DNA from: Anabaena sp. FACHB-1237
GTDB lineage: Bacteria; Cyanobacteriota; Cyanobacteriia; Cyanobacteriales; Nostocaceae
Length of the DNA: 43,083 bases
Direction of reading: 5' to 3'
NCBI RefSeq assembly: GCF_014696225.1
Contig: NZ_JACJPV010000033.1
Location: forward strand, 1-43,083
A program made the translations under genes and the position numbers. A model generated the notes under the pieces. It searched no databases, was not told the origin of the DNA, and saw nothing but the letters and a program-made list of their open reading frames with translations. Shown here piece after piece: positions 9,591 to 17,860 of the stretch; positions within the stretch are counted from its first letter, which is position 1, and each line of letters opens with the position of its first letter.

Positions 9591-10811
9591 TTAGGGAGCA
9601 AGAGCATTACCGCGTATTAAACTACCAATGGTTTTAGCGGTAATTTTTAATTGTGTGAAGGGGTTCGCAGGAACTACTGTTTTATACAGGTAACTGTCAA
9701 AAGTAAGTTTCTGTACATCCAAATCATCACACATTTCTACAAATGCTTCCCTGGTAGCATCTGAACGATAGAAAACAGTTTGTAAAATGTCTAATACTTT
9801 GTAAGTCAGTCCGTATTTATTATCCCAACGTTTTAAGTAAATTTTCAGGTCTTTTTCGCTGGGGATACGCGCACCATAGTTAGAGGTTTCTACAATGGTT
9901 TCAGCACACATACGACCAGACTTAGCAGCAAAATAAATGCCTTCACCTGATGATTTTGTTACATAACCTGCGGCATCACCGACTAAGGCAATACGTCCTA
10001 CAACACGACGGGGACGGGGATGTTCGGGAATGGGGTGAGCTTCAACTTTGATGATTTTGCCACCTTCTAATTTTGCGGCTGCACGGGCGCGAATACCTGC
10101 TTGTAATTGTTTGATGCTGGCTTTATTTACTTGCATTGTGCCAGTACCAACAGCTACGTGATCGTATTTGGGGAATACCCAAGCGTAGAAATCTGTGGAT
10201 ACATCATCACCGACATACATTTCTGCCATGTCGTTGTAATATTCCATTTTGTCTTGGGGAAGACGAATACGTTCTTGGAAAGCGATCGCATAATTGTAAT
10301 CACCTGCGTCCATATCCTTAGCAATACGTGAATTTGCACCATCAGCACCGATGATTAAATCCACCTTGAGACTTTTAGTAACGCCTTGTGCCTGTCCTCC
10401 AGTATGATCAACATAATGGATGGTGTAGGGGTCACTATTATTGCCAGGTATATCAACTTTATGAACAGTGGCATTAATTAAATTCGCGCCTAGTTTAGCT
10501 GCTCTGTTCCGTAAGAAACTATCTAGCACTTCGCGGCGACACATTCCTATATATTCATCTTGATTTATTAAATTGATATCAACTTCACGGTTAGAAGGTG
10601 AAATCATTTTCATCTTCCGCACGCGACGATCAATAATTTCAGGAGGTAAGTCAAATTCGCTCACCATACACAGAGGAATAGCACCACCACAAGGTTTAGC
10701 GTTATCTAGCTTACGCTCAAATAAATAGGTTTCAATGCCAGCTTTAGCTAGTGTTTCAGCAGCACAAGAACCGGCAGGACCAGAACCAACAACAGCAACC
10801 CTAAGTGTCAA
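9591..10811 (-). CDS. chlP: geranylgeranyl reductase ChlP
   Basis: The 406-residue flavoprotein reduces the geranylgeranyl chain to phytyl for chlorophyll a and tocopherol, using NADPH at the thylakoid. The FAD-binding loop GSGPAGSCAAETLAKAG is at residues 9-25. It is followed by ERKLDNAKPCGGAIPLCMV, characteristic of ChlP, and a second flavin motif, GRIALVGDAAGYVTKSSGEG, near residue 270. Length is normal. The start is TTG at 10811 with GGGAGA six bases upstream, and the next residues match the usual TLRVAVVGSGPAGS opening. It is a stand-alone gene with its own upstream region. Confidence 0.95.
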   Translation of the reverse strand: MTLRVAVVGSGPAGSCAAETLAKAGIETYLFERKLDNAKPCGGAIPLCMVSEFDLPPEIIDRRVRKMKMISPSNREVDINLINQDEYIGMCRREVLDSFLRNRAAKLGANLINATVHKVDIPGNNSDPYTIHYVDHTGGQAQGVTKSLKVDLIIGADGANSRIAKDMDAGDYNYAIAFQERIRLPQDKMEYYNDMAEMYVGDDVSTDFYAWVFPKYDHVAVGTGTMQVNKASIKQLQAGIRARAAAKLEGGKIIKVEAHPIPEHPRPRRVVGRIALVGDAAGYVTKSSGEGIYFAAKSGRMCAETIVETSNYGARIPSEKDLKIYLKRWDNKYGLTYKVLDILQTVFYRSDATREAFVEMCDDLDVQKLTFDSYLYKTVVPANPFTQLKITAKTIGSLIRGNALAP

Positions 10812-11127
10812 AGTCTTTCTCCCAATCTTAATATTTACCCAATGTATCCTATCATGTACTTCTATTGGAGGTGAGGGTTAGGCTCAGGTTTTGTCAGAAA
10901 TGCAATATTCCTTAACATTTCGACATGAAAAATTATAGAAAGTTGGCGAAAATTATCAAAAATTAAATTTTCCTATCTTATCAGTAAATGTGAGTCAATG
11001 ATGTGTAGGATCAGATAATGTAATAAATCTCGTAAGTAATTTTGCACATAAAATAGCTGCACTACATCACGGTTGAACACAGGATAACTGCACTACATTA
11101 ACAATAAATAAGACTATAACTAAAACT
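10812..11127. other. divergent intergenic region between chlP and the yidD-like gene
   Basis: About 316 bases that should hold the chlP promoter. I see no RNA gene or mobile element. The phrase CTGCACTACAT occurs twice (near 11057 and 11089), a short direct repeat of unknown meaning. A stop codon in the yidD frame at 11074 sets the upstream limit of that reading frame. Confidence 0.5.
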
Positions 11128-11634
11128 ATTGAAATTTCTTTATTTGATCATATTTCTCGTCAAATTAGTATCAATGCAATTACCAGATATCAACGGTATA
11201 TTTCGCCCCATAAAGGGTTTCGCTGCGCTCATCGTGTGTTACATGGTGGGGAATCTTGTTCTCAGTATGTGAAAAGACAGGTTGCTGAAAATGGTTTAAA
11301 GATGGCATTTTTTCAGGCTAGAAAAAGGTTTGAAGAATGTAAACAAGCGAATCAAACTTTACGAGAAATGCGATTTTTGAGACAACATCAGTTAGCAATG
11401 GAAACTCCAGAAATACCGGAGGAAATGGAAGTTCCAGAAACAGAAGAAAATTTACCAGTACCAATAGAAAAACCTGCAAAATCTTCACGTTTTAATGAGA
11501 GAGATTGTACTACCTGCGCTGATTTAGGATGTTCTTCTCTGGAAATTCTTGATTGTAGTGCTTTAGATTGCGCTGCTATAGATACTAGTAGTTTGGATTG
11601 TGGTGGTTTAGATTGTGGAGGGTGTAGTTTTTAA
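11128..11634 (+). CDS. YidD-like membrane protein insertion factor, start codon unclear
   Basis: The frame is open from 11077 to 11634. It encodes a conserved YidD core: RYQRYISPHKGFRCAHRV, then LHGGESCSQYVKR. YidD helps the YidC insertase place proteins in the membrane. The first standard start in frame is GTG 11236, which would cut the core in half by removing ISPHKGFRCAHR. No ATG, GTG or TTG exists between 11077 and 11236. The natural position would be ATT 11128 (ATT GAA ATT TCT), so either a rare ATT start is used or the ATG has mutated. The C-terminal 45 residues are Cys/Asp-rich with LDCxxLDC-like repeats, which suggests metal binding and is seen in cyanobacterial relatives. The assignment to the family is firm; the start is not. 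Confidence 0.65.
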   Translation: MEISLFDHISRQISINAITRYQRYISPHKGFRCAHRVLHGGESCSQYVKRQVAENGLKMAFFQARKRFEECKQANQTLREMRFLRQHQLAMETPEIPEEMEVPETEENLPVPIEKPAKSSRFNERDCTTCADLGCSSLEILDCSALDCAAIDTSSLDCGGLDCGGCSF

Positions 11635-11822
11635 ATAATAGAGAATTAAATGTATTGATATAGTACAACATCGTGTAAATGCAATAACCATCTCAAGCAC
11701 TAAAAAGCTGATGATTTATTACTTTTGACTTTACTACGGTACTAGAAAATTAAGATTAATTCATTGACCTTAATACTATTTTTCGCTAAATTAAGATTAA
11801 TGTACTAATCTTATATATCCCT

Positions 11823-13265
11823 ATGTTGGAAATTGCCAAGAACGATATCATATCCCGTCTTCAATTTGATAACCCCTGGTGGGAAACAGGAAAGAAAGGG
11901 AAAGTCGCTTTTGAAGATACTCCTCGGCGAAAGTATTTTGAGGCTTTTCATCAGAAAATATTGGATGTAAGTGTTCGTCGTGCAATCGTGTTGATGGGAC
12001 CAAGGCGCGTCGGTAAGACTGTTATGGTGTATCATAGTGTACGCGAACTCTTAAACTCTGGTATTGATGAGAAAAATATCTTATATCTTTCTCTGGAAAC
12101 CCCGATTTATACAGGACTTCCATTAGAAAAAATACTTAGTTATTTTCAAGAACTATTCCATCATCAACGTGATACAAAACTGTTTATATTCTTTGATGAA
12201 ATTCAATACCTGCGTAATTGGGAAATACACCTGAAATCTCTCGTTGATTCCTTTGCTGACTACCGCTTTATTGCCACTGGTTCTGCTGCTGCTGCGCTAC
12301 GATTAAAAAGTGTTGAATCTGGGGCAGGTCGGTTTAGTGATTATATTCTTCCGCCACTAACTTTTGCTGAATACTTAATGTTTATTGGTCGAGAAGATGA
12401 ACTTATAAATATAATATCAACTCAAGATCCTCTGCATCCATATAAATATTCTGCTACCAATATTGAAGAACTAAATAAAGAATTTGTGAACTACCTGAAT
12501 TTTGGGGGATATCCAGAAGCAGTATTTTCTGAAAGTATTCGGCAAGATCCGGGTCAGTATATTAAAAGTGATATTATTGAAAAAGTATTACTTCGTGATC
12601 TGCCTAGTCTTTACGGTATCAATGATATTCAAGAATTAAATAGACTTTTTACTACATTGGCTTACAACTCTGGTAATGAAGTAAATTTAGAAGGCTTATC
12701 TCAATCTTCTGGTGTCGCCAAGAACACTATTAAGCGTTATATTGAATATCTTGAGGCTGCGTTCTTAATTCGGCGTGTTGAGAGAATTGACCAAAATGCA
12801 AAGAGATTTAAGAGAGCAATGTACTTTAAAGTGTATTTAACTAATCCATCCATGCGAGCAGCACTGTTTGGACAGCTTAATGCGGATTCTGAAGCTATGG
12901 GAGCGATGACGGAAACTGCTATTTTTAGTCAATGGCAACATAGTATGACTATTGAGCTTTATTATGCACGCTGGAATTCAGGAGAAATTGATATTGTACA
13001 TTTGAAACCTGCAAATCAGTCACCTTCTTGGGCTGTGGAAGTTAAGTGGAGTGACCACCCCTATAGGTCAAATTCAGAACTTGATAACTGTGTAGAATTT
13101 GTGAGAAAAAACCCTACTATATCTCATCTTTTGGTAACAAGTCGCACTATTACAGATGAAGACTTTATGTATAAAGATGTACATTTTCAATTTGAGCCAT
13201 CTAGTTTCTACACTTACATAATTGGCGCTAATATTTTGCGTCGTATTAATAAGTTTTCGCAGTAG
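11823..13265 (+). CDS. AAA ATPase with DUF4143 domain
   Basis: The 480-residue protein contains an AAA_14-type ATPase. Walker A is GPRRVGKT (about residues 60-67), Walker B is LFIFFDEIQYL (about 122), and the sensor-like segment is FIATGSAAAAL. A DUF4143 domain follows (about 255-420), with a winged-helix-like stretch LEGLSQSSGVAKNTIKRYIEYLEAAFLIRR containing the usual SGVAKNTI phrase, and ends in a nuclease-like fold (GEIDIVHLK, then WAVEVKWSD). This last pattern, E-ID-EVK, resembles PD-(D/E)XK remnants found in the family. The family is widespread in bacteria and archaea and has no settled function. The gene is convergent with the HetN-position gene, where hetI stands in Anabaena PCC 7120. 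Confidence 0.85.
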   Translation: MLEIAKNDIISRLQFDNPWWETGKKGKVAFEDTPRRKYFEAFHQKILDVSVRRAIVLMGPRRVGKTVMVYHSVRELLNSGIDEKNILYLSLETPIYTGLPLEKILSYFQELFHHQRDTKLFIFFDEIQYLRNWEIHLKSLVDSFADYRFIATGSAAAALRLKSVESGAGRFSDYILPPLTFAEYLMFIGREDELINIISTQDPLHPYKYSATNIEELNKEFVNYLNFGGYPEAVFSESIRQDPGQYIKSDIIEKVLLRDLPSLYGINDIQELNRLFTTLAYNSGNEVNLEGLSQSSGVAKNTIKRYIEYLEAAFLIRRVERIDQNAKRFKRAMYFKVYLTNPSMRAALFGQLNADSEAMGAMTETAIFSQWQHSMTIELYYARWNSGEIDIVHLKPANQSPSWAVEVKWSDHPYRSNSELDNCVEFVRKNPTISHLLVTSRTITDEDFMYKDVHFQFEPSSFYTYIIGANILRRINKFSQ

Positions 13266-13368
13266 GATACATTCAAGATTATTGTATTTGTATGAGGGGC
13301 GATCGCTCCTAATTATTTCTTTTATTTTTGTTAGGGTAGCGATCGCTTTTAATTGTCATTTAATAAAC

Positions 13369-13470
13369 TTAATAAACGGCAAAATCAGTGATTTTACGAC
13401 GTTCAGGATTTTTAAAAGCTAAAACAATCAAACTATTTTCTAAATTTAAAAAATAAGCGTTGATTTCTAC
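13369..13470 (-). pseudogene. possible gene remnant, 33 codons
   Basis: On the minus strand, just after the SDR stop codon and in another frame, 33 codons read as protein-like sequence (NLENSLIVLAFKNPERRKIT, then a stop). There is no start codon, and TAA lies immediately upstream. It could be the tail of a lost gene. I do not recognise the family, and a chance reading frame remains possible. Confidence 0.2.
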
Positions 13471-14279
13471 TTATCTTCCTGCATATTCCTAACTATCTTA
13501 GTGACAATTTTTCTGGGAATAAACCGCACACATTTTGACATCAATTTATTCACAAAACCAGGAATTATAATTGTTTTCCCCTTCATTAAAGCATCATATC
13601 CCATTTGTGCCACCGTTTGGGCATCCATCATTTTTTTACCTTTTAACAGTTTAGAATCTGCCATACCTGTTCTTTCATGAAATGCCGAAATAGTAGAGCC
13701 AGGACAAAGTACAGTCACAGTAACTCCTGTACCTTCTAACTCATTAGCGATCGCTTCTGAAAACGATAAAACATAGGCTTTAGTGGCAAAATAAACCGCC
13801 ATTAAAGGACCTGGTTGAAAAGCAGCAGCCGAGGAAACATTTAATATTTTACCTTGACCTTCTTTAACCATTTCTTTCAGAAATAATTTAGTTAAATGAG
13901 TCAAACAAACTAAATTTACTTGCAACATTTCTAGTTCAGTATTCAGGTTAGTTTCATTAAATAAACCATAGGTTCCAAACCCGGCATTATTGACTAAAAT
14001 ATCAACCTTAATACCTGCTTGTTGCAATTCTGTGAAAATTTCTTGAGGAGATGTGGATATCGCCAAATCTTTAATAATTGGTTTAACAGAAATTCCAAAT
14101 TCTTTTTCAAATTCAATAGCTATTTGTGTGAGTTTTTGTCCCACTCTATCTACTAATACAAGATGATAATTATTACTAGCAAAAATCCGGGCTAACTGAT
14201 AACCAATACCATTGGCAGCACCTGTAATTAAAACTGTTCCCTGACATTTTATGTTCATTTTTAAAAAGGGTGAAATCAC
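13467..14279 (-). CDS. HetN-position short-chain dehydrogenase/reductase
   Basis: The 270-residue Rossmann-fold SDR has TGAANGIG (cofactor loop, residues 20-27), NNAG (97-100), SS before the active site, and the catalytic pair YFATK (Y163, K167). It lies directly downstream of hglB, the place of hetN in Anabaena PCC 7120, and could reduce a ketoacyl intermediate. It differs from the HetN I know: the segment aligned with HetN's ERGSGR inhibitory peptide reads KEGQGK here (residues 139-144), and the general sequence looks closer to DltE-type SDRs. The start shown is GTG 14279; ATG 14258 (Met8) is an alternative. An enzymatic SDR is certain; orthology to HetN is doubtful. Confidence 0.75.
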   Translation of the reverse strand: MISPFLKMNIKCQGTVLITGAANGIGYQLARIFASNNYHLVLVDRVGQKLTQIAIEFEKEFGISVKPIIKDLAISTSPQEIFTELQQAGIKVDILVNNAGFGTYGLFNETNLNTELEMLQVNLVCLTHLTKLFLKEMVKEGQGKILNVSSAAAFQPGPLMAVYFATKAYVLSFSEAIANELEGTGVTVTVLCPGSTISAFHERTGMADSKLLKGKKMMDAQTVAQMGYDALMKGKTIIIPGFVNKLMSKCVRFIPRKIVTKIVRNMQEDK

Positions 14280-14316
14280 CTAATATGTGTCATGTGATAA
14301 TTATTGAATGATAATT

Positions 14317-14348
14317 TGTTGGGTTATGCTCTTGCAGGAAACCCAACA
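14317..14348. repeat. inverted repeat downstream of hglB
   Basis: TGTTGGGTT (14317-14325) pairs with AACCCAACA (14340-14348), and another AACCCAACA follows at about 14361. It belongs to the common cyanobacterial GTTGGGTTTC-type repeats and lies between hglB and the SDR, where it could influence the hglB 3' end. Confidence 0.55.
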
Positions 14349-14375
14349 TTTATCACTTAGAAACCCAACATTCCT

Positions 14376-15890
14376 CTAACCTAAACTTAAGAAACCAGTT
14401 TGAATTAAATATGATGTGTAAGTCATTAATAATTGAGAATCAATTACTGGACAACTAACACCACTACCTTTTAACGCTGCTAATGTTTCTTCACAACTAA
14501 TTACAGGCCTTCTGGCTTGCAAATACAAATCAGGAATTGTTAATTGTTCATCTGACCATCTTTCTAATAAAAATGGACGTAAAGTATATAAAGGATTTTC
14601 AGGAGAAGTGACATTATTAACTAAATAATTTTGCCATTCTTCATAAGAAATCATCTTAATATCAAATCCAAAAGAACGTACCCACTCAACTAAGGATTTT
14701 AATGATGCTGGTTGTGGATGTTGCAGGTGGAATGCTTTACCAATGGATTTTTCTTGTCTGGATAAATAAACCACTGCTTTACTAACATAATCCACTGGAG
14801 ACATATCCAAATTATAATCTACATCGGGAAAATATCCCATTTGTAAACAACCTTTAATCATTAAATTGATAAAATCATGGGTGTTACAAACTCCAGTTTG
14901 GCTATCTCCAGCAATTAAAGGAGGACGATGAATAGTAATAGGTAATCCTCTTGTACCTGCAATTTTTACTAATTTCTCTGATACCCATTTTGTTTGGGAA
15001 TAACCTAAAAAGATTCCTTCCCAATGATTAAATTCATCCTGTTCTTTAACTACTTTTCCAGCATAAACGGGAGATTCAAAAACAGCCACACTAGAAACAT
15101 AATGAAACGCTTTAACTTTAGTTTCACAAGCTAAACGTAAAACTTCTTGAGTTCCTAAAACGTTGGCGGTTTTTAATGCTGAATAAGGAAATACATAATT
15201 CAACAATGCAGCACTATGATAAATGGTGTCAATATTAGCTGCTAAATTAGCAAATTCTGGTGATGAAATTCCTAAAAACGGTTCTGATAAATCACCAATT
15301 ACCGGAATAATTCTCTGTTGGTATTTATCATCCCAAATTCCGTATTGTTCTAAATTTTTGACTAATTTATTTTTACCTTCTGAGATATTTTCAGCCCGAA
15401 CTAAGCAATAAATAACCCCTTGAGTTGCTGATAATAATTCTTTGATAATAAATGCACCTAAATAACCTGTTCCTCCAGTTAAAAAGATATTTTTAGGATT
15501 AGCAATGTCACCAGTATAACTACCAATAGGTTGAATTGTGGGGTCAAGAACTGCTTCTGCACCTAAGTCTAAAAAAGGTGCTGTATTTAGACTATTGCTG
15601 GTGGTTTTTACACCATCTTTAATATCTAGATTATTTTGGGATTCTTCTGCTAAACGTTGGGATAAAGCTGCAATGTTAGGATAATGCCATAATAAAATGG
15701 GAGAAGGTTTAAAGCCTAATAATAGTTCTAATTTACTAATAATAATCATGGCTTGGGCTGAATCTAAACCATAATTTTCTAAATGTTCATTAACGTCTAT
15801 ATCTTCGGGGGAAACTTCAATAACTTTAGCTAGATTAGATACTAGAAATTTTTGAATGTCTGCCGCAGTATAGGACTGTGTTAAATTCAT
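14376..15890 (-). CDS. hglB: HglB (HetM): acyl carrier protein-thioester reductase
   Basis: The 504-residue, two-domain enzyme likely releases the finished HGL polyketide chain by NADPH-dependent reduction to an alcohol or aldehyde. Residues 10-85 are an acyl carrier domain with phosphopantetheine site GLDSAQA (S44). Residues about 133-400 are an extended-SDR thioester reductase with TGGTGYLG (138-145), YVSSVAVF, and the catalytic YSQTK (Y297, K301). This matches HglB/HetM of Anabaena in length and domain order. The start ATG 15890 has AGGAG nine bases upstream. It lies in the minus-strand HGL gene series after the PfaD-like gene. Confidence 0.9.
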   Translation of the reverse strand: MNLTQSYTAADIQKFLVSNLAKVIEVSPEDIDVNEHLENYGLDSAQAMIIISKLELLLGFKPSPILLWHYPNIAALSQRLAEESQNNLDIKDGVKTTSNSLNTAPFLDLGAEAVLDPTIQPIGSYTGDIANPKNIFLTGGTGYLGAFIIKELLSATQGVIYCLVRAENISEGKNKLVKNLEQYGIWDDKYQQRIIPVIGDLSEPFLGISSPEFANLAANIDTIYHSAALLNYVFPYSALKTANVLGTQEVLRLACETKVKAFHYVSSVAVFESPVYAGKVVKEQDEFNHWEGIFLGYSQTKWVSEKLVKIAGTRGLPITIHRPPLIAGDSQTGVCNTHDFINLMIKGCLQMGYFPDVDYNLDMSPVDYVSKAVVYLSRQEKSIGKAFHLQHPQPASLKSLVEWVRSFGFDIKMISYEEWQNYLVNNVTSPENPLYTLRPFLLERWSDEQLTIPDLYLQARRPVISCEETLAALKGSGVSCPVIDSQLLMTYTSYLIQTGFLSLG

Positions 15891-15960
15891 TATTTGTTAC
15901 TCCTGTGGTGTTTTGAGGATGTTTTGATTATTTGTTTGATGCACCATCATCAATTAATAT

Positions 15961-16016
15961 GGTGCGTCAAATTTACAAGTTGATCATCTATTCATTAATT
16001 ATTTTTTTGACGCACC
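15961..16016. repeat. palindromic element at the 3' end of the pfaD-like gene
   Basis: GGTGCGTCAAA (15961-15971) and TTTGACGCACC (16006-16016) are perfect 11-bp arms. The outer bases CTAC, read on the minus strand as GTAG, provide the TAG stop of the PfaD-like gene at 16017-16019. It is a member of the GTAGGGTGCGTC family. Confidence 0.8.
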
Positions 16017-17672
16017 CTACTGTTTTGGTGAATAATTTGTTAATTCGTTTGGTATTTGTAAACCCTGAATTTTTAAGTTTTGAATGCGATATAAATAGGC
16101 TGTTCCGATCATAATTTGGTTAGCAATATCAACGACATGGCGGTTTTCAGGTAATGCCAAATAAGTACCTTTAACCCAGTTATTGAAACTACCCATTACC
16201 GGACCGCACCAAATTTGATAATCTACTTCCCGACCTTTTTCACCACTGCTAGACCATCGAGAAGATAAACCTAAATACCAACGGAAAATTAAAGCCATTT
16301 TTAGTTTAGGATTATTAACAGCTTTACCTAATTTTTCAGGACTTTTTTGTGATAAATAAGCGGCTGTTCCTTCCCAAACTTCAGCGATACTTTTACGGAA
16401 TATTTGTTTTTCTAGTTTTTCTTTTTCTGCGGAGGGAATTTGTTCAATAGAGTCATAAGTGCGATATAATTCATACAATTTTTGCGCCCGCATGGGAAAC
16501 ATTGTTCCTCGTTTTAAGACTTGTAATTTTACTCCCATTTCAAACATATCGGCCGCTGGTGCCATGATCATATCAGCCATTTCTGCTTGTGCTAATAATT
16601 TTTTTGTATGTTCACAAGCACCTGATTCTACACAGGATTGATTAATTGAACCTGTTACTATATAAGCAGCACCCATCATAAAACTAGCTAGGGCAGATTC
16701 GGGTGTACCAATGCCTCCAGCTACGCCTATTCTAATAGGAATTGTGTAATTATATTGTGCCTGAATTTCATCTCTAAGGGCAATAATTGAAGGTAATAAA
16801 CATACCAAAGGACGATTATCTGTATGACCTCCTGAATCAGCTTCAACGGTAATATCATCAGCCATTGGTACTTTACTTGCTAGGTTAGCTTGTAATTCTG
16901 TGATTAGTCCTTGTGCTAATAATTCTTTAATGATTCTATCCGGTGCTGGTTGTAAAAATTTGGTGGCAACTTCTCGACGAGAAATTTTAGCAATTACTTT
17001 ATTTTTGATTTCAATTTGATTGGTTGAGTTTAAACTTAATCCGGCAATGCGATAATAAACTATGTTCGGTGTTAAGTCTAAAAATGCTGATGCTTCTACA
17101 ATTCTTACACCATATTTTAAATATAAATCTACTGTCCGACGTTCTATATTTGGTTCGTTAGGACTGTGAATTAAATTGAAGGCATAAGGTCCATAAGGTA
17201 GGGCTTTTTGGATGTTTTGAATGGCAGTTTCTAATCTTTCTGGAGGTAAACCACCTGCACCAAAGGAACTTAATATTTGTTCTTTTCCTAATGTAATTAC
17301 CATTTCTTCTGATGCAATTCCTCCGGCCATTGCCCCTGTCATATAAGCATATTTCACACCATAAGTATTAAGAAATTTAGGGTCGCCAAATTGTTGTAAA
17401 TGAATTGGTGGCAGTGTTGCTAAAAGTTCGGGTACATTTGATGAATGATGATCTATATTGACTAAATAACCATCATTTGTAATGCCAATTTTTCCTGATA
17501 ATCTAATTATATGACAGGGTTGATCTAAGGTTAATAATTTTTGTTTAATGGCGTTTTTTTCAAAGGTTACGCAGTCTAGTGAACCTTTCCAAGTTTGATT
17601 TTGCTGATAATTCCAAGTACAAAAGTCTAAGCCATTTTCTTGTGGATTTAATACCATGTTTATTGTTGTCAC
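16017..17672 (-). CDS. PfaD-type enoyl reductase of the HGL synthase
   Basis: The 551-residue FMN-dependent TIM-barrel protein belongs to the PfaD/nitronate monooxygenase-like family, which acts in trans as enoyl-ACP reductase in polyunsaturated fatty acid and polyketide synthases. Characteristic phrases are AFNLIHSPNEP, the flavin-site block ITVEADSGGHTDNRP, and RIGVAGGIGTPESALASFM, followed by the C-terminal ESGACEHTKKLLAQA. Here it should saturate the growing HGL chain made by HglE, HglD/HglC and the KR-DH protein. The start is GTG 17672, preceded nine bases upstream by AGAGGA; ATG 17657 (Met6) lacks such a site. It corresponds in position to the gene before hglB in Anabaena PCC 7120, called hglA by some authors; I am not certain of that name. 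Confidence 0.9.
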   Translation of the reverse strand: MTTINMVLNPQENGLDFCTWNYQQNQTWKGSLDCVTFEKNAIKQKLLTLDQPCHIIRLSGKIGITNDGYLVNIDHHSSNVPELLATLPPIHLQQFGDPKFLNTYGVKYAYMTGAMAGGIASEEMVITLGKEQILSSFGAGGLPPERLETAIQNIQKALPYGPYAFNLIHSPNEPNIERRTVDLYLKYGVRIVEASAFLDLTPNIVYYRIAGLSLNSTNQIEIKNKVIAKISRREVATKFLQPAPDRIIKELLAQGLITELQANLASKVPMADDITVEADSGGHTDNRPLVCLLPSIIALRDEIQAQYNYTIPIRIGVAGGIGTPESALASFMMGAAYIVTGSINQSCVESGACEHTKKLLAQAEMADMIMAPAADMFEMGVKLQVLKRGTMFPMRAQKLYELYRTYDSIEQIPSAEKEKLEKQIFRKSIAEVWEGTAAYLSQKSPEKLGKAVNNPKLKMALIFRWYLGLSSRWSSSGEKGREVDYQIWCGPVMGSFNNWVKGTYLALPENRHVVDIANQIMIGTAYLYRIQNLKIQGLQIPNELTNYSPKQ

Positions 17673-17732
17673 TGTAGGGATTCCTCTAGTTATTTATGAT
17701 GTTTAATTTGGTGATAAAATACAACTACTTAC

Positions 17733-17787
17733 TAATTCAATGGTGCGTTACGCTATTTTTGATTAATTCAATGGTGCGTTACGCTAT
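17733..17787. repeat. 24-bp direct repeat upstream of the pfaD-like gene
   Basis: TAATTCAATGGTGCGTTACG (plus CTAT) occurs at 17733-17756 and again at 17764-17787. The second copy is followed by CGCTAACACACCC, giving a partial palindrome. It lies in the 188-bp gap between hglC and the PfaD-like gene. Confidence 0.8.
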
Positions 17788-17860
17788 CGCTAACACACCC
17801 TACGGTTAATCCTTTTGATTTAAGTTGGGTAGAATTAAGTGAAACCCAACCTCCGATTAA

